A DNA stretch of 64,000 nucleotides from Asterella californica (GCA_036924285.1 JAYKYS010000002.1:45027501-45091500); one strand, 5' to 3'; counted from the first letter of the stretch, positions 1-11,656 are shown. Notes: a model not told the origin generated them from the sequence alone. Numbers and translations are program-made.

Positions 1-1130
1 TCAAAGAACTCTCAAAAGTGCAAAAAACCTCACGGATATGAAATTGATCATGAATTTGACCCACTCATCTTCAATCGATCGAAACATCATCATGCTAGTT
101 TTGAATTGAGCAGTCGTTGAGTCCACGAGCATCCTTGTCTTCCAAGCTTTCTAACCATATCCAACACTTGTCAGGTGGACCAAGGAAAGTGCTTCTAACT
201 CTCAAAAACGTGAATAGAATTGGGTAGAAAATGATTGATCAAACTTTTGATCTTTTGTCTTCACTCACATTATCAACACACAAGGAGAGAATTTTGAATA
301 CCATTTGGGCACTCAAAGCTTTTATTAAACACACTATGAACACGTGTCGTTGACAATGTCGTTGATCAAGAAGCACGTAGACACAAAAAACAAACTACAC
401 TCAGTATAGAGTCAGAATGACGATCTTAAAATAGTTGACGATAATCAGAACTACAAAAAGAACAGATGAAGCTATTATATGGTTGTAATAATCCTCTCCG
501 AAATTTCTCATGTTAAACTCTCGATGCGTCATTTTAGTCGATTGTAACAGCGTATTTCGACCCAAGTGTTGAACGAAACTCTCGTTGAAAAGTTCAAATC
601 CAATCGAGAATCCATACCACATCAGAGTAAGATGTAGACCGTAAGATTCTAAATAGCATCGTAAGTGTCTATTGGAAGAATGATAAGATCCGGAGTAGTC
701 ATTATCGCAGTCATAATGACTCTCTCCAGTGAGTCATCATAAATACTCGAAAGTGATCACGCGGTAGACAATGGAGCTTAATGACGAACGAGTTCGCAAG
801 TGGAAAATCAGGAGCACGAAAGAGTTATCCGTTCATGCCTGTCACTCTTACTGTCTCTCACTTCATCCGACGATATTGATAACATTCACGACTAGACTTG
901 GATATTCCACACTCTATCTCCAAAGCTTCGCGCACCTCCCTTCATATACAACAACTTCGCATATGACGACAAGAGTACTAACCTTATCTCCACTCAGCGG
1001 AGAGTACACGAATTGTCTACATGGAGCTTTATCTTTTGACACGATAAGGTCTCGATGGCTTCACAACATCAAAACATGTATGATATGAATATGTGCATGT
1101 TTCATATCCTAGCCAATCCACAACACGACA
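1..1130 (-). other. Unassigned left flank, probably an LTR
   Basis: On the minus strand a purine-rich tract (1131-1145) is followed at 1130 by TGTCGTGTTGTGG, which resembles the T-family LTR start (TGTCGTGTCGTGG), so the bases below 1130 should be LTR. The rest does not match the other T LTRs by eye, and I see neither its far end nor a target duplication. No gene is supported here apart from the short remnant listed separately at 401-622. Confidence 0.35.
401..622 (-). pseudogene. Remnant of a short leader-ORF module (as in element M)
   Basis: An open stretch of about 73 codons ends in a motif like FGE..Y....I.S....V....VILTLY. The same pattern closes both halves of the module upstream of gag in element M (9,935-10,375). 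Function unknown; I recognise no domain. It suggests that a relative of M, or an element sharing its leader, contributed to this flank. Similarity was judged by eye on short divergent sequence, so it is tentative. Confidence 0.3.
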
Positions 1131-1755
1131 TCCACCCCCTCTAAACCTATGCATCATCCGATATGCACCAAGCTAAAACATATGTTGTGGTTGGCATCAT
1201 ACCACTTTCTCCTCATTTTTTTTTCGAGAGACTCCTCCTCCGGCTCTACACTCTCATCTGGACTCTCATCTTGATCTTGAGAGAGATCAAACTTGGTACT
1301 GATCTCTTCAATATCTACGTCCTCATCTCGTCGCTTAAAGAGTTTTATCCGTTACCCTGCAATCAGAACTTTAAGCCGCACACCATCCAACTCACGTAGC
1401 ACGTATGTGGCGTTGTCATGCATACGAACAACCACTTAAGGCCCAAACCAGCATTTAGAAAACTTCCTCAATGCAATATGCTGGTTATCCAAGCTGCTAT
1501 CATACACCAACACCAACTCATCTTCTTGGATCTCCTTAGGTCGTAGTCGATGTCGCGTATCGAATCTGTCTTTGTTCTTCAAGCGAGCGTTCCGTAACCG
1601 TTCTAGAGCTAGCTCTACATCCTTTGGTGTCCGCTCCAACTAATAGATCCTAAGAGCGAGAAGATCATCTCTAGAGAGATTATCTTCCCAAGGTAAAACA
1701 CTCCAAGTAGATATTTGCTCTTCGATAGTCATGATCGGTTTCTGTCCTTGCATTA
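1131..1755 (-). pseudogene. Integrase C-terminal fragment, T-like gypsy
   Basis: Reading from 1755 downwards, the frame gives the tail of a Ty3/gypsy integrase: a segment ending in ERTPKDVELALERLRNARL, then KDRFDTRHRLR and FSKCWFGP. It is closely related to the complete tails at 19,586-20,037 and 11,744-12,200. It contains stop codons and no catalytic core. Below it lie the purine-rich tract and an LTR start, so this is the true 3' end of an element. At 1755 it abuts truncated element A', which marks a recombination or insertion scar. Non-functional. Confidence 0.7.
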
Positions 1756-3394
1756 GCTCTGAGGGTGGAAGATCTCTTCTCATTGCAGAAGCAGTTCTCT
1801 TCGTTGTGCTTCCTCTGATCGGAGTCGGAACATCAACCCATGTTTTGACTTTTGAAGTCTTCGGAAGACTCCCTGTAGTCGTAGAAGCTGTCTTCCTCGT
1901 GATCCTGGTGCTGGGCGTGTCATCTTATGAATCTGACTCGGATCCAGAGTGGATGGTTGGAAAAGATACTCTTGAAAAGATGTACTCTTCCAAAGCACAC
2001 TCCTAGGTCCCATCTTCCTCGGTGACGACACGTCTTTTGTGTCGTTGGAGTCATCTTCTCGCACCGTAATCGAGTTCTGCTGAGTGCCTAGTCCCGTCTG
2101 AAACACTAGAGTGGGAGAAGAAGACATAGCAGTTGTCCGGTCTTCTTCCTCTGAGATCTCTTCCTTCATCTCTCGTTGTCCCGCTGGCCCATACTTGACC
2201 AACTGGGTTAGCTATGCGCCACCACTCCATCATCCACGAAGATGGTCTTCCTCGAGCGACCCCTACCTTGACAAGTACATGGTTGCGAAGAGACAATGCT
2301 GCTCAGACCTCTTCCAGAATACCTTGGTCCGTGAGGTTCCAGTCCCATGTGAAGAAGTCGAGGCCCAACTCCTTGATGAAAGGTTTGGTCTCGATCAACT
2401 CTGCTTGCGATAACACCAATCCTTGAGGATTCATCGACATGTTCGAGCTTCTGTTACACTAAACCACACATACTTGCTGTGAGCCTAAGGCTCAGTCTTT
2501 ACCAAGTCCTCACAGTCCAGCTTCCACTCTCAGAAGACGAATCTAGTCTGCAGAAGACAACTATCTCGTCTTACAGAATTCTAACAGTGCTTCCTAAGTA
2601 CATCACGTCTTCCGAGCTATATCTAAGCAATCCTAACTAAGCAAGGCATCGCATGGATTCCTAAAAAGACAATCCACCTTACAATTCATCCTACTTCTTA
2701 ACAGAAGATGTCAAGATATGTGAGAAGCGAAGCCTATGAATGATTCAGAAGAAGGTTGAGGACTCCTGCTGTGACAGTGACCTCCAGGAAGACTCCCGAG
2801 ACAGCTTTTGGTTAACTGACGTCGTCAGAAGACTTCCCGCAGCCAGGCTTCTCATCACTGGTCTCACTTGTCTTCGGCTTCCTACACGTAATCTAACCTC
2901 GCAACAGACACGGAACATTCATACTCTGTTTTTTGACTCCTCACCTCGCATATACTCTTAGAAGAAGCTTGTTGCGTAACAGGAAGACATGACCCTTGAC
3001 CATTCTCTCCAGATTCTACCAGCAAGGCTTCTCACAAATTTCTTCTAAAGTTCAAGAAGAAGAAAGAACAAGCTACTATGAGTTAGACAGAAGAGATCCG
3101 TAAATGACCCTCACATCTTCTCTCGCATTCTTCCAGCCTTTCCAATCTTCTAGCTCTCTAGAAAGATGTGGATTTGATAAGTCAAGAAGATTGAGAGGCA
3201 CATGCTTGATTCTCAATTTCGTGCTTCCTGGAACAACACAATCGCGTCAGCTTCTTCTCATAAATTCCCTTAAGATCATCTTCCCGCTAAGCAAAGTGTA
3301 ATCTTAAGTAATAAGGTTACTTCAATTATATAGACACGTCATTAATTTAAAATTTTCAAAAAAATCTCCAATCTTACAAATTGTGGGCACCACA
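1756..3394 (-). mobile_element. Truncated copy (A') of the GAAGAC-rich coding LTR
   Basis: This is a minus-strand copy of the element at 25,165-28,200. Both copies start TGTGGTGCCCACAA (3394 here, 25,165 there) with unrelated outer flanks, which fixes that end. Shared protein segments include GVARGRPSSW and SPRKMGPRSV. About 1.4 kb is missing relative to the other copy; one deletion joins the segment after GVARGRPSSW..WW directly to the LAKYGPTGQ-like segment and shifts the frame. GAAGAC/GTCTTC words are abundant here too. The copy stops at 1756 against an integrase scrap. It cannot encode an intact product. Confidence 0.75.
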
Positions 3395-3520
3395 TCACCC
3401 GATCTTGTGTTTCAAAGTACTTGAAATATTATCAGTGTACAATTGGATTTTGTGAAGTCTTAAGTAATGTCGTCATTTTTTCAAGTAATGAACCACCGCA
3501 AACTTCTCGTGAGTCGATCA
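3395..3520. other. Short unassigned spacer
   Basis: AT-rich sequence between the start of A' (3394) and the RNase H scrap (3521). It does not resemble the sequence preceding the other A copy at 25,018-25,164. Nothing recognisable. Confidence 0.4.
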
Positions 3521-4112
3521 TCAACTCTCCGTCCTAGATAACTTTTTGCTTTCATACGTTATAGGTTTTTCATCAAGCACCAACACTCCGTCAATCGTAT
3601 AGTCGCTCACGTCCATGTGCACCTCGGATGGTTTGTCAAACTCCGATAGCTTTAATACTGACGCTTTTAACAAAATGGATTTGATCGTGCGGAATGTATC
3701 ATCCACATCCTTGGTCCAACTTACTTGTGCATCTTTTCCCGTCCAGTCTGTCAGCGGTTTTGTGATCTTTGAAAACTCTTTCACATACTTACTGTAGAAA
3801 TGCATTTGTCATAAGAACTGCATTCTCTTCACTGTATCGGAGTCACAATCGCGTCCACCTTCTGCATAAATGAGCTGACTCCTTCTACACTTATGACATG
3901 TCTCAAAAAGTTAATGCGTTCCAAACCAAACTTACTTTGTCAACGTTGACAAACAACTTATGCTCCCGCAGCTTCGTCAACACCACCCTTAGCTGCTTCG
4001 CATGCGACTCCAAGGTTTTTGAGTAGATCAAGATGTCGTCGATGTAAATGATGACAAACTCATCCTTCTCCTCATGAAAACTTGTGTTCATCAATGTAGT
4101 GAATGTTGACTC
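3521..4112 (-). pseudogene. RT / RNase H fragment of a Ty3/gypsy element
   Basis: The minus strand gives two adjacent pieces of gypsy pol. The upper piece (about 4105-3903) has the reverse transcriptase palm motif YIDDILIYSK followed by a gypsy-type thumb start. The lower (3805-3521) has the RT-RNase H connection and an RNase H start with MDVSDYTIDG, in which the usual TDAS motif is altered. The frame breaks between them. It is not the T, M, H or R family. At about 4112 it is fused without spacer to T-family LTR sequence, so it is a recombinant scrap. Confidence 0.7.
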
Positions 4113-4833
4113 AAATTGGCTCACAGATCGCGAAGAACAACCCAATCTCAAGTCGCAGACCAACGAAAATCTGACATAAGTGCTTCCTTGTGAGCAAATT
4201 TCACTCAAAACTCTCAAACCGCCCGATGAAACTTCGTGTTGTCTTCAATTTTCTGAAGAACTTGTTGTTCTGATCCCGATGGATCCAAGGACAGCAAGTT
4301 TGGACTCTGGAACGACCCGAATGATCCAACTCCTCTTCACATGTCATTGAAGCTCTCAAATCCTCTTCTTGGGTCTCAATTTTTCCCAGAACACATTCCT
4401 CGATCCGTCTCTTCAAGAACCGTCTTAACCCATGCGTAGCCTGCACAGATCTGAACCCAATGACACCTTGCGTGCGTGTATTGAACTTCCCAAACCTCCA
4501 AACCGTCCATCGACAGATCGCAGAAACAAATTGGCTTCTTAAGTTGCCCCCTTACATCAGTCTCTATACGTACAAGTTTTCTTTCAATAATGAGGAAGCA
4601 GACCTCTTGCGTCCTTAGTATAGCGCCTGGAGCTGCAAATATCCAATCAGCAAAAGTAAACTAAGGCCTAGCTTGATTTTTTCTTCTTTCGAGTCTCGTA
4701 ACTTCTCCACTAGGCGTCCAAATGAAATAGACGAAGTGCACATGAGAAGTTGACAATGAGCTCTACCCATGGATGTAATGAAAATGAAGATCTGAAGTTG
4801 TGCCAAAAGTCCGTAAGCTGAGGCCTAGCTTGT
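4113..4833 (-). repeat. T-family LTR, distal part (split by element M)
   Basis: Continuation of the LTR that begins at 11,656 and is interrupted by element M. It matches LTR b (18,577-19,270) closely, including the segment around CGATCGCGAAGAACAACCC. The final ~920 bp present in LTR b are missing, cut at the junction with the RT scrap near 4112, so the outer end and target duplication of the T array are lost. Confidence 0.8.
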
Positions 4834-5210
4834 TGTAACACTACAGAAACTCTAATCGCGATCCTCAAGAACACTCATGAATAGACGAAAGAACTCTCAA
4901 CTCAACTCAAGGTGGAATGTCCTTCAAGGACCATTCTCCTTCTTTATATAGTTAGAGAAGTGCACACCCTAATCCATACTAACCACTCATCAATCCTCAC
5001 ACGGATTGATGACATGGCTTCCATGCAACCCACACAATCAACTACCAATCAAATATCAACACCACCACATTCTTATCCGGTCCCACATACCATGGTCCCA
5101 CTATAGTCAACTCTACACATATCTTATCCGGTCCCACATACCATGGTCCCGCTATAGTCAACTCTACACATAGTTCTAACTATGAGTATAGTTAACTATG
5201 CATGGTTACA
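4834..5210 (-). repeat. 3' LTR of element M (377 bp)
   Basis: Begins (minus strand) at 5210 with TGTAACC, directly after the polypurine tract, and ends at 4834. It contains a 51-bp direct repeat (5071-5121 and 5122-5172) built around CCGGTCCCACATACCATGG. It has a TATA box at 4942-4950. It differs from the 5' LTR at one base in the second repeat unit and one base near 5176. Confidence 0.97.
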
Positions 5211-5223
5211 AACCTCTCTCCAT
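5211..5223 (-). other. Polypurine tract of element M
   Basis: On the minus strand the run GGAGAGAGGTT lies between the pol stop codon and the 3' LTR. In LTR retroelements such a tract survives RNase H and primes plus-strand DNA. Only a few bases separate it from the stop codon. Confidence 0.85.
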
Positions 5224-8200
5224 TTAAGTTGCAACGTCCTCGTTGACGATGGAATGCTCATAAGCTTGAACTAACAAGTCGGCATTAGTCAAATTTCCTA
5301 GTGGTTCCCAAGTAGCCTCATATAATGGATATCCTTTCCATTTTACCAAGTATTCTATCTTGGGATATCGAGTACCACGAAGACGCTTGTTCAGTATGCT
5401 TCCTACCTCGTATTCCTCATGATCATCCACTATTTCTGGCAATGGTGGTGCTATGTGAGGATTGGTGAAACGAGGAGAACGTGGAACATATTTCCTCAAT
5501 AAAGAAACATGAAACACCGGATGCATACGCATATGAACCGGAAGTTGTAATTTGTACGCCACAGCTCCAACTCGTCGTAAGGTGGTGAATGGACCGATGT
5601 ATCTAGGGTTAAATTTGCGAACACCTACTAACGACAAGTTAGTGGTAGATAACCACACTTTCTCCCCAATGTCAAACTCCACATGACGACGATGAGCATC
5701 TGCATATTGCTTCTGACGATTTTGAGCAGTTTGAATCTTCTCCTTGGCTTGGTGAACACCTGCATGGATCTTCTGCACAAATTCGTTGACGGCAGCAACT
5801 TTGGTTGTTGACTCCTGTCCTGATCCAAATCTAGTAAAACTAGAAGGAGTGAGCGGATGTGCGCCGTACATCAAGTAGAACGGTGTAGCTTTTGTAGATG
5901 CGTTCACAGAGTTATTGTAGGAGAACTCTACTAAAGGTAGGAGTTCATCCCACCTCGCTTGCTCTTCAATCGTAAAAGCTCGTAACATATCTTCTATCGT
6001 CCGATTAGCACGTTCTGTTTGTCCATCACTCTGAGGATGGTAAGCTGTGGACATAGCAAGCTTAGTTTTGAATAACCCAAACAAGGTTTTCCAAAACATG
6101 CTTGTAAAATGTGATCCCCTATCAGTAATTAAGACTCTAGAAAGACCATGTTGAGCAAAAAAAGCGTCTAAGTAGATTTGAGCTAGCTCTGGTGCAGTAA
6201 CAGTCTTCTTGGTTGGACGAATATGAATCATTTTGCTCAACTTATCAACAAAAACTACAATAGAGTCAAATCCCGTACTAGTTGGAGATAGTTCACACAC
6301 TAAATCCATACTCACATGTTCCCATCGGTTAGTAGGAATAGGTAATGGTTGGAGTAAGCCTGCCGGTGTTTGATTGGTTGCCTTGTTCTGTTGACAAGCA
6401 AGACAACTTTTGATGTATCTCATCACATCATCGTGCATTTTTGGCCAATAATAAATGCGCTGCACCGCCTCCAAAGTCTTCTCTATTCCGACATGACCGG
6501 CAATCGCTGAATCATGACATTCTGTCAAGATAGTCGTACGAAGCTCTGGATTGTTGGGAATCCAAACTTTACCGTCCTTGAATGCTAACCCATGTATCTT
6601 GGTAAGCTTGGTGTGCTTAGTTGCTGCCACGATCTCCTCATCCGTTCTGGTAGTTTCCATCAATTGTTGCCACCAATCGGAATGGATCTTCACTTCTGTC
6701 GACATGTGATTAACTCGAGGCATTCGAGTTAACGCATCAGCAAGTTGCTTTTTCCCTTCCACGTATAGAATCTGCATGTTGAAGCGTTGTCGCCATTCCG
6801 CCCATCGAATTTGACGTTTGGAGAGGTCCTTCTGCGTCTGCAAGTAAACCAATGATTTGTGGTCTGTTTCTACCACAAACTCCTTATCTCCCAAGTAGTG
6901 CTTCCAATGCTTGGTAGCCAACACAATAGCTAACTCCTCTCTTTCTGTGGTATGATAGTTGCGTTCTGCAGGAAGCAACTTACGGGAAAAAAAAGCTACA
7001 GGATGCCAGCCATCTGCCCATGCTTGTTGTAACACTGCTCCTATTGCTGTACCTGATGCATCTGTGGCCAACTTAATGGGTTTTGTAGGATCATTCCACT
7101 TAAGGATTGGTGCTTGTAACAGCGCGTCCTTCAAGGCTTGGAAGGCAAGCTCATGCGATGTACCCCATCTCCATTTTTGTCCTTGACCTAATAGGTTTGT
7201 CAAGTCCTGTGCAACTTGTGCAAAGTTTTTGATAAATCTACGATAGAACCCCGTAAGTCCTAGAAAACTCTTTAACTGGGTTTGATCTTCTGGAGCACTC
7301 CATTTTTGGATTGCCTCAATCTTATCGCTCATGACTTGGATTCCTGCTCCACTCACACGATGTCCTAGGTAATCTACATCACTCTTGCCAAACTCACATT
7401 TAGAGATCTTGGCATATAGCTGGTTTTGTGTAAGTACTTGTAAAATCTCTTGTAAGTGCATCTTATGCTGTTGCAACGTCTTACTATAGACAAGAATATC
7501 ATCTAGGAATACAATGACAGATCTATCCAAGTATGGTCGAAAGATGTCATTCATTAGACCCATAAATGTAGCGGGTGCATTAGTGAGACCAAAAGGCATC
7601 ACTAAGTACTCAAAGTGACCGTACCTTGTACGAAAAGCAGTCTTTTGTACATCTGGCTCAGCAATCCGGATTTGATTATAACCGCTTCGTAAATCCAATT
7701 TGGTGAAGTACTTTGCTCCTCGTAGTTGATCGAACAAGTCATCCATTCGAGGTAATGGATACTTATTCTTCACAGTCTGAAGATTGAGAGCTCGATAGTC
7801 TATGCACATACGCATACTCCCGTCCTTCTTCTTCACGAACAAGACCGGAGCTCCATAAGGAGATACACTAGGTTGGATGAACCCTTTGTGTAATAGTTCC
7901 TCCACTTGAGCTTTGCACTCCTCCAACTCGTGCGGTGCTAATCGATATGGTGCTTTACAAGGAGGTGCACTACCTGGAAGTACCTCAATCTTGTGATCCA
8001 CTCGCCTTCTTGGTGGTAATCCGGAAGGTAAATCATTTGGAAAAACATCTTTGAATTCTTCTACAATCATCTTGAAACTATCCGGAATATCACCACTATA
8101 GTTGGAACTATAAACTTCTCTTATTAACCCCAAGAAACATACATCACCACTATGAATAGCGGTCTGTTCTATCACATACAGAGGTATGTTTCTAGATCGA

Positions 8201-8583
8201 GATCTTACTCTGTCTCCAAAAACTATCCACCCCTTACTCTTCACAATCTTCTTTCTCCAATCCACCTCCGGATTGTATTGCTCCATCCAAGGCATACCCA
8301 AAATGACATCATAACGAGCTAATCAAATAACTCGCCATTCAATCTTTTCTGAATATTGCCCTATAGTGAGCGCTACACTCCGTGGGAGAGACTCAATCAT
8401 CTCAGTGTGCCCGTTTGGCAGCTCTACTACTTCCTTGTCATCCTTTTCCAAAGCCAAATCCAATCTCATAGCAACTGAACGCGACAGAAAGTTCTCAGTT
8501 GCGCCGGGATCAATCAACACTCTCACCTTAATGCCTTCTAACACTCCATCAGTAACGATTAGTTGCGTAGTCCTTCGTGTCAA
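5224..8583 (-). pseudogene. Element M pol: protease-RT-RNase H-integrase-chromodomain
   Basis: One long frame from about 8583 (open further up, overlapping the gag end in another frame, so expression probably needs ribosomal frameshifting) to 5224. Domains in order: aspartic protease with LIDPGATENF (the usual D-S/T-G is DPG); a single in-frame TGA near 8322; then about 1,025 codons with RT motifs [19 protein letters not shown] and [10 protein letters not shown] (near residue 262 after the stop), RNase H ATDASG (near 415), integrase HHCC zinc finger, DDE residues at MDLVCE, TDRGSHF and QTERANR (near 665, 725, 762), and a chromodomain around VKWKGYP (near 985). All catalytic residues I checked are present. 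The TGA could have arisen from CGA by CpG deamination. Confidence 0.95.
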
Positions 8584-8660
8584 TCCATTTAACTCTTTCT
8601 TTTGTCCTCTATTCTCGCCCTTTCTTCTCTTTGTTGAACCAGTACGACGACGAGGTAAAT

Positions 8661-9884
8661 CTACTGGTGCTCTTCGTTTTCCAAAACTGGATTGTTGTAC
8701 TGCATCTCTCCTTCATCTCCACCTTCCTCTGTTCTATCATTCAGATGATTCAGAGGTCTTTGATAAGTAGCTCTATTTCCTCGAGGGAATCGGGTGCGAC
8801 AATGAGCAGCTATGTGCCCAATTCTCCCACAGTTATAACAACGCCGTGTCTCTCCTTGAAGCTCTTGATTTCGAATGCCTTCACCAATATCACCATCCCT
8901 CGGAAGTCCTCGAGGTACATAGTTACGAACTCCACCTCCGACACCGCCACCTCGTGGTATCACTTCTCGTCTTGGTTGCTCTCTAGCACGATCTCTCCGA
9001 TCCTCTCCATAGAATTATCGTGCATAACCGTCCCGTTGCCGAAGATTACCCAATTCCATGGGCATTGGACCTCCATATTGAACTCGCGGTACGATTGGTG
9101 GTTCCCCTCCTCTAGCGATACCTAATGCACCAGCAATTCTTTGGGCATAACCGATTGCTTCGAACACGGTACGTGGATTATTCACCATGACTTCTTGACG
9201 AATTCTCTCCTTCAATCCGCGTTTGAACACGTCTAAAGCTTCTGCCTGGCTCATATCAGAGATAGCTACTTGTAGATCTTGAAATTCCTCTACGTATTCT
9301 TGGAGACTTCCTCGTTGCTTGAGATCCCAGAGCTTCATTCGAGCCATCTGTACAGAATCCACTGATTGGAAATTCTGCAGCAAACCTTCTTGCATATTGC
9401 TCCATGTTACTTGACTTCCTCCAGCAATCATCGAACGCTCCCATGTATCGTACCATGTAAGCGCTTTATCCATCAAGTAACCACTTGCAAATACTCCCGC
9501 AGAGTAATCATTGACTTGTGCTTGAAAAAGTCTCATGTAGCGATTCATACGAGACATCCAATTCTCTAGAATACCCATTGCTCGATTACCTCGATAAGGT
9601 TCCACGTTACACGTCTTCTTCATGCGAAGCAATAGAGCATCTTCCCCCTCCACTGCCCTTTGGACCCCTAAAACAACCTCTTCTCTATGTACTGTCTCCG
9701 CTGCTTGCGTTGGAACTTGTGATGGACCACCCATCTCCATTGCTCTCACATTCTCTCCCTCTAGAGTTGCTATCTTGCTCTCTAGTGTCCTCACCACTGT
9801 CGTCATCTCTCGAAACTCATTGAGCATGTTCTGCATGATCTCACGCATCTCCGTGCCTTGTTGCTCCATGTTATTTCCACTCAT
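8661..9884 (-). pseudogene. Element M gag (capsid and nucleocapsid) with one stop
   Basis: The first ATG in the frame is at 9884 (upstream codons lack ATG). The N-terminal ~50 residues look like a coiled coil (MQNMLNEFREM, LESKIATLEGE), followed by a retrotransposon gag capsid domain with ALTWYDTWE. An in-frame TAA lies at 9017-9015; the same frame then continues through a basic Gly/Arg-rich stretch and one zinc knuckle, CYNCGRIGHIAAHC (C-x2-C-x4-H-x4-C), to 8661. Without the stop it would be about 407 residues. The stop sits exactly between capsid and zinc knuckle, so this copy would yield a capsid without its RNA-binding end. Confidence 0.92.
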
Positions 9885-9934
9885 TCTAACGTCTCTCAAC
9901 ACTCTCAGTCCTTACACCACTCTTTCTACTATCT

Positions 9935-10375
9935 TCAATACAATGTCAGTATCACTACACGAAAACGCCTCACGAACAAAGGTATCACAAAAGGTTGAGG
10001 CGACGAGATAACTTCTTGATAGAATGCCTCTCCAAATTCTCTCACTATTTCCTCAGGGTATGTCACCTTGGGACGACATGTATAATGAACTGCGCACCAA
10101 GTGTTGAAGGTGGTTGGTGGTCGATTCAGATCCATATCCTCCTAAAGCAAGATATAGAGCGTGAGGTCCCACGTAGCAGCATACGTTACGATCGGAAGAA
10201 TCACAGGGACATGTGAGTTCATCACTTGCGTCATGAAAGCATCTCCGAAGTGCGCCACCAAATAAACCTGAAAATGATGACGTGCAATGTAGAGGAGTTT
10301 GATATGGAAAGGATTCAAAAACGGAAAATCTGGAACTCTATGAATCCCTCCTTCCATTTGTACCAAATTTTGCAA
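9935..10375 (-). pseudogene. Leader ORF of element M: two copies of an unknown module
   Basis: Upstream of gag a frame runs from about 10,375 to 9935 with one in-frame TAG at 10,144-10,142. The halves before and after that stop look like diverged duplicates: both end in a pattern H/R-F-G-D/E-A-F....V..S..P-V/F-V-I-P......LTLY. A third relative lies at 401-622. No domain is recognised and no good ATG opens the frame. It may be an accessory protein or a translated repeat of the leader. The remaining leader, 10,376-10,882, shows no coding sequence. Confidence 0.4.
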
Positions 10376-10882
10376 TTTTGGCAGTTTGACCCCCTATCTT
10401 CCGAAGACCATAACTCGAGTTTCCTTGGGTCAAATCTCGCATTTGTTGAACCCTTGGATAGCTTATCTTGCCAATTAGAAATTTGCAAAGATTCTACTTG
10501 AGATTTGACAACCTCAAAACATGGCAGTGACTGTAAACTCCTTCCCGAGAGCGAAATGTGAAAAAACCGAAAAAATCTACAAAAACCCCCTCACATTTCG
10601 AATGTCATATCTTTCAAACTATAAGTGATCTCCATGAGATTTCAAGTGTCATAGGTAGCTTAGTCCTCCCTCTATAACATACTAGAAGTTGAAATGATTT
10701 CAACTTTCTCTCGAAGTTTCACAAGGACTGTAAGCAGCTCGAGTTTTCACTATTTCTATCACTTTCTCTCACTACTATTGAAAATTCGAAATTTCTCTCC
10801 ACTCATGTGCATCTAATCACAAGGTTTCTTTGCAATTCTTTCTCCTAAGAGGGGTAATCCACTCTCTCAGAAGAAGAGCCTT

Positions 10883-10894
10883 GCTCTGATACCA
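10883..10894 (-). promoter_or_regulatory. Primer binding site of element M, initiator Met-tRNA
   Basis: On the minus strand TGGTATCAGAGC starts one base after the 5' LTR. This is the classic plant initiator methionine tRNA primer site used to start minus-strand DNA synthesis. It confirms orientation and LTR end. Confidence 0.95.
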
Positions 10895-10895
10895 T

Positions 10896-11272
10896 TGTAA
10901 CACTACAGAAACTCTAATCGCGATCCTCAAGAACACTCATGAATAGACGAAAGAACTCTCAACTCAACTCAAGGTGGAATGTCCTTCAAGGACCATTCTC
11001 CTTCTTTATATAGTTAGAGAAGTGCACACCCTAATCCATACTAACCACTCATCAATCCTCACACGGATTGATGACATGGCTTCCATGCAACCCACACAAT
11101 CAACTACCAATCAAATATCAACACCACCACATTCTTATCCGGTCCCACATACCATGGTCCCACTATAGTCAACTCTACACATATCTTATACGGTCCCACA
11201 TACCATGGTCCCGCTATAGTCAACTCTACACATAGTTTTAACTATGAGTATAGTTAACTATGCATGGTTACA
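10896..11272 (-). repeat. 5' LTR of element M (377 bp)
   Basis: Begins (minus strand) at 11,272 with TGTAACC and ends GTTACA at 10,896. It is identical to the 3' LTR except for two bases, including the change that makes CCGG into ACGG in the second 51-bp repeat unit. It is bounded by the target duplication CTTGT at 11,273-11,277. Confidence 0.97.
11004..11012 (-). promoter_or_regulatory. TATA box of element M 5' LTR
   Basis: The minus strand reads TATATAAAG about 260 bp into the LTR, leaving roughly 100 bp for the R/U5 part. The same box is at 4942-4950 in the 3' LTR. It is the likely core promoter for the genomic RNA. Confidence 0.75.
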
Positions 11273-11656
11273 CTTGTTTTATCCATCTTTCGAGTCTCGT
11301 AACTTCTCCACTAGGCGTCCAAATGAAGTAGACAAAGTACATACAGAAAGTTGACAACGAGTTCTACCCATTGATGCGATGAAAGTGAAGATCAGAAGTT
11401 GTGCCAAAAGTCTGTAAGCTGAGGCTTAGCTTGTTTTACCCATCTTTCGAATCTCGTAACTTCTCCACTACGCGTCTAAATGAATAGACAAAGTGCTTAT
11501 GGAAAACTGACAATGAGCTCTATCCATTGATGCGATGAAAGTGAAGATCCTAAGTCGTGCCAAAAACCTCACTTTTAGTCCCATGAGTGTATTTGGAGCG
11601 ATAAGAGTAAGTACCGAACATAAATTTTCAGATAAGAGCCGATCCACGACACGACA
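11273..11656 (-). repeat. T-family LTR c, proximal part (3' LTR of T1)
   Basis: Starts (minus strand) at 11,656 with TGTCGTGTCGTGG after the purine tract and runs to the M insertion point; it resumes at 4833. It contains two copies of the ~160-bp U3 repeat (11,277-11,430 and 11,434-11,570), with a third across the M insertion at 4,670-4,830. Confidence 0.88.

Larger units (their letters stand above)
4834..11272 (-). mobile_element. Element M: complete chromodomain Ty3/gypsy retrotransposon
   Basis: A 6,439-bp LTR retrotransposon with everything needed to delimit it: two 377-bp LTRs (4834-5210, 10,896-11,272) starting TGTAAC and ending GTTACA, a 5-bp target duplication CTTGT (4829-4833 and 11,273-11,277), an initiator-Met primer site, a polypurine tract, gag and pol. 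The pol carries a C-terminal chromodomain, which defines chromoviruses; such domains steer integration to marked chromatin. The LTRs differ at only two bases that I can find, so the insertion is recent. Two in-frame stops, one in gag and one in pol, make this copy probably non-autonomous. It landed in the tandem-repeat zone of an older T LTR. Confidence 0.97.

Noticed and set aside
4912..5106. Plus-strand ORF identical to one at 10,974-11,168
   Set aside because: It lies antisense within both LTRs of element M; identity merely reflects the LTR pair, not a conserved gene.
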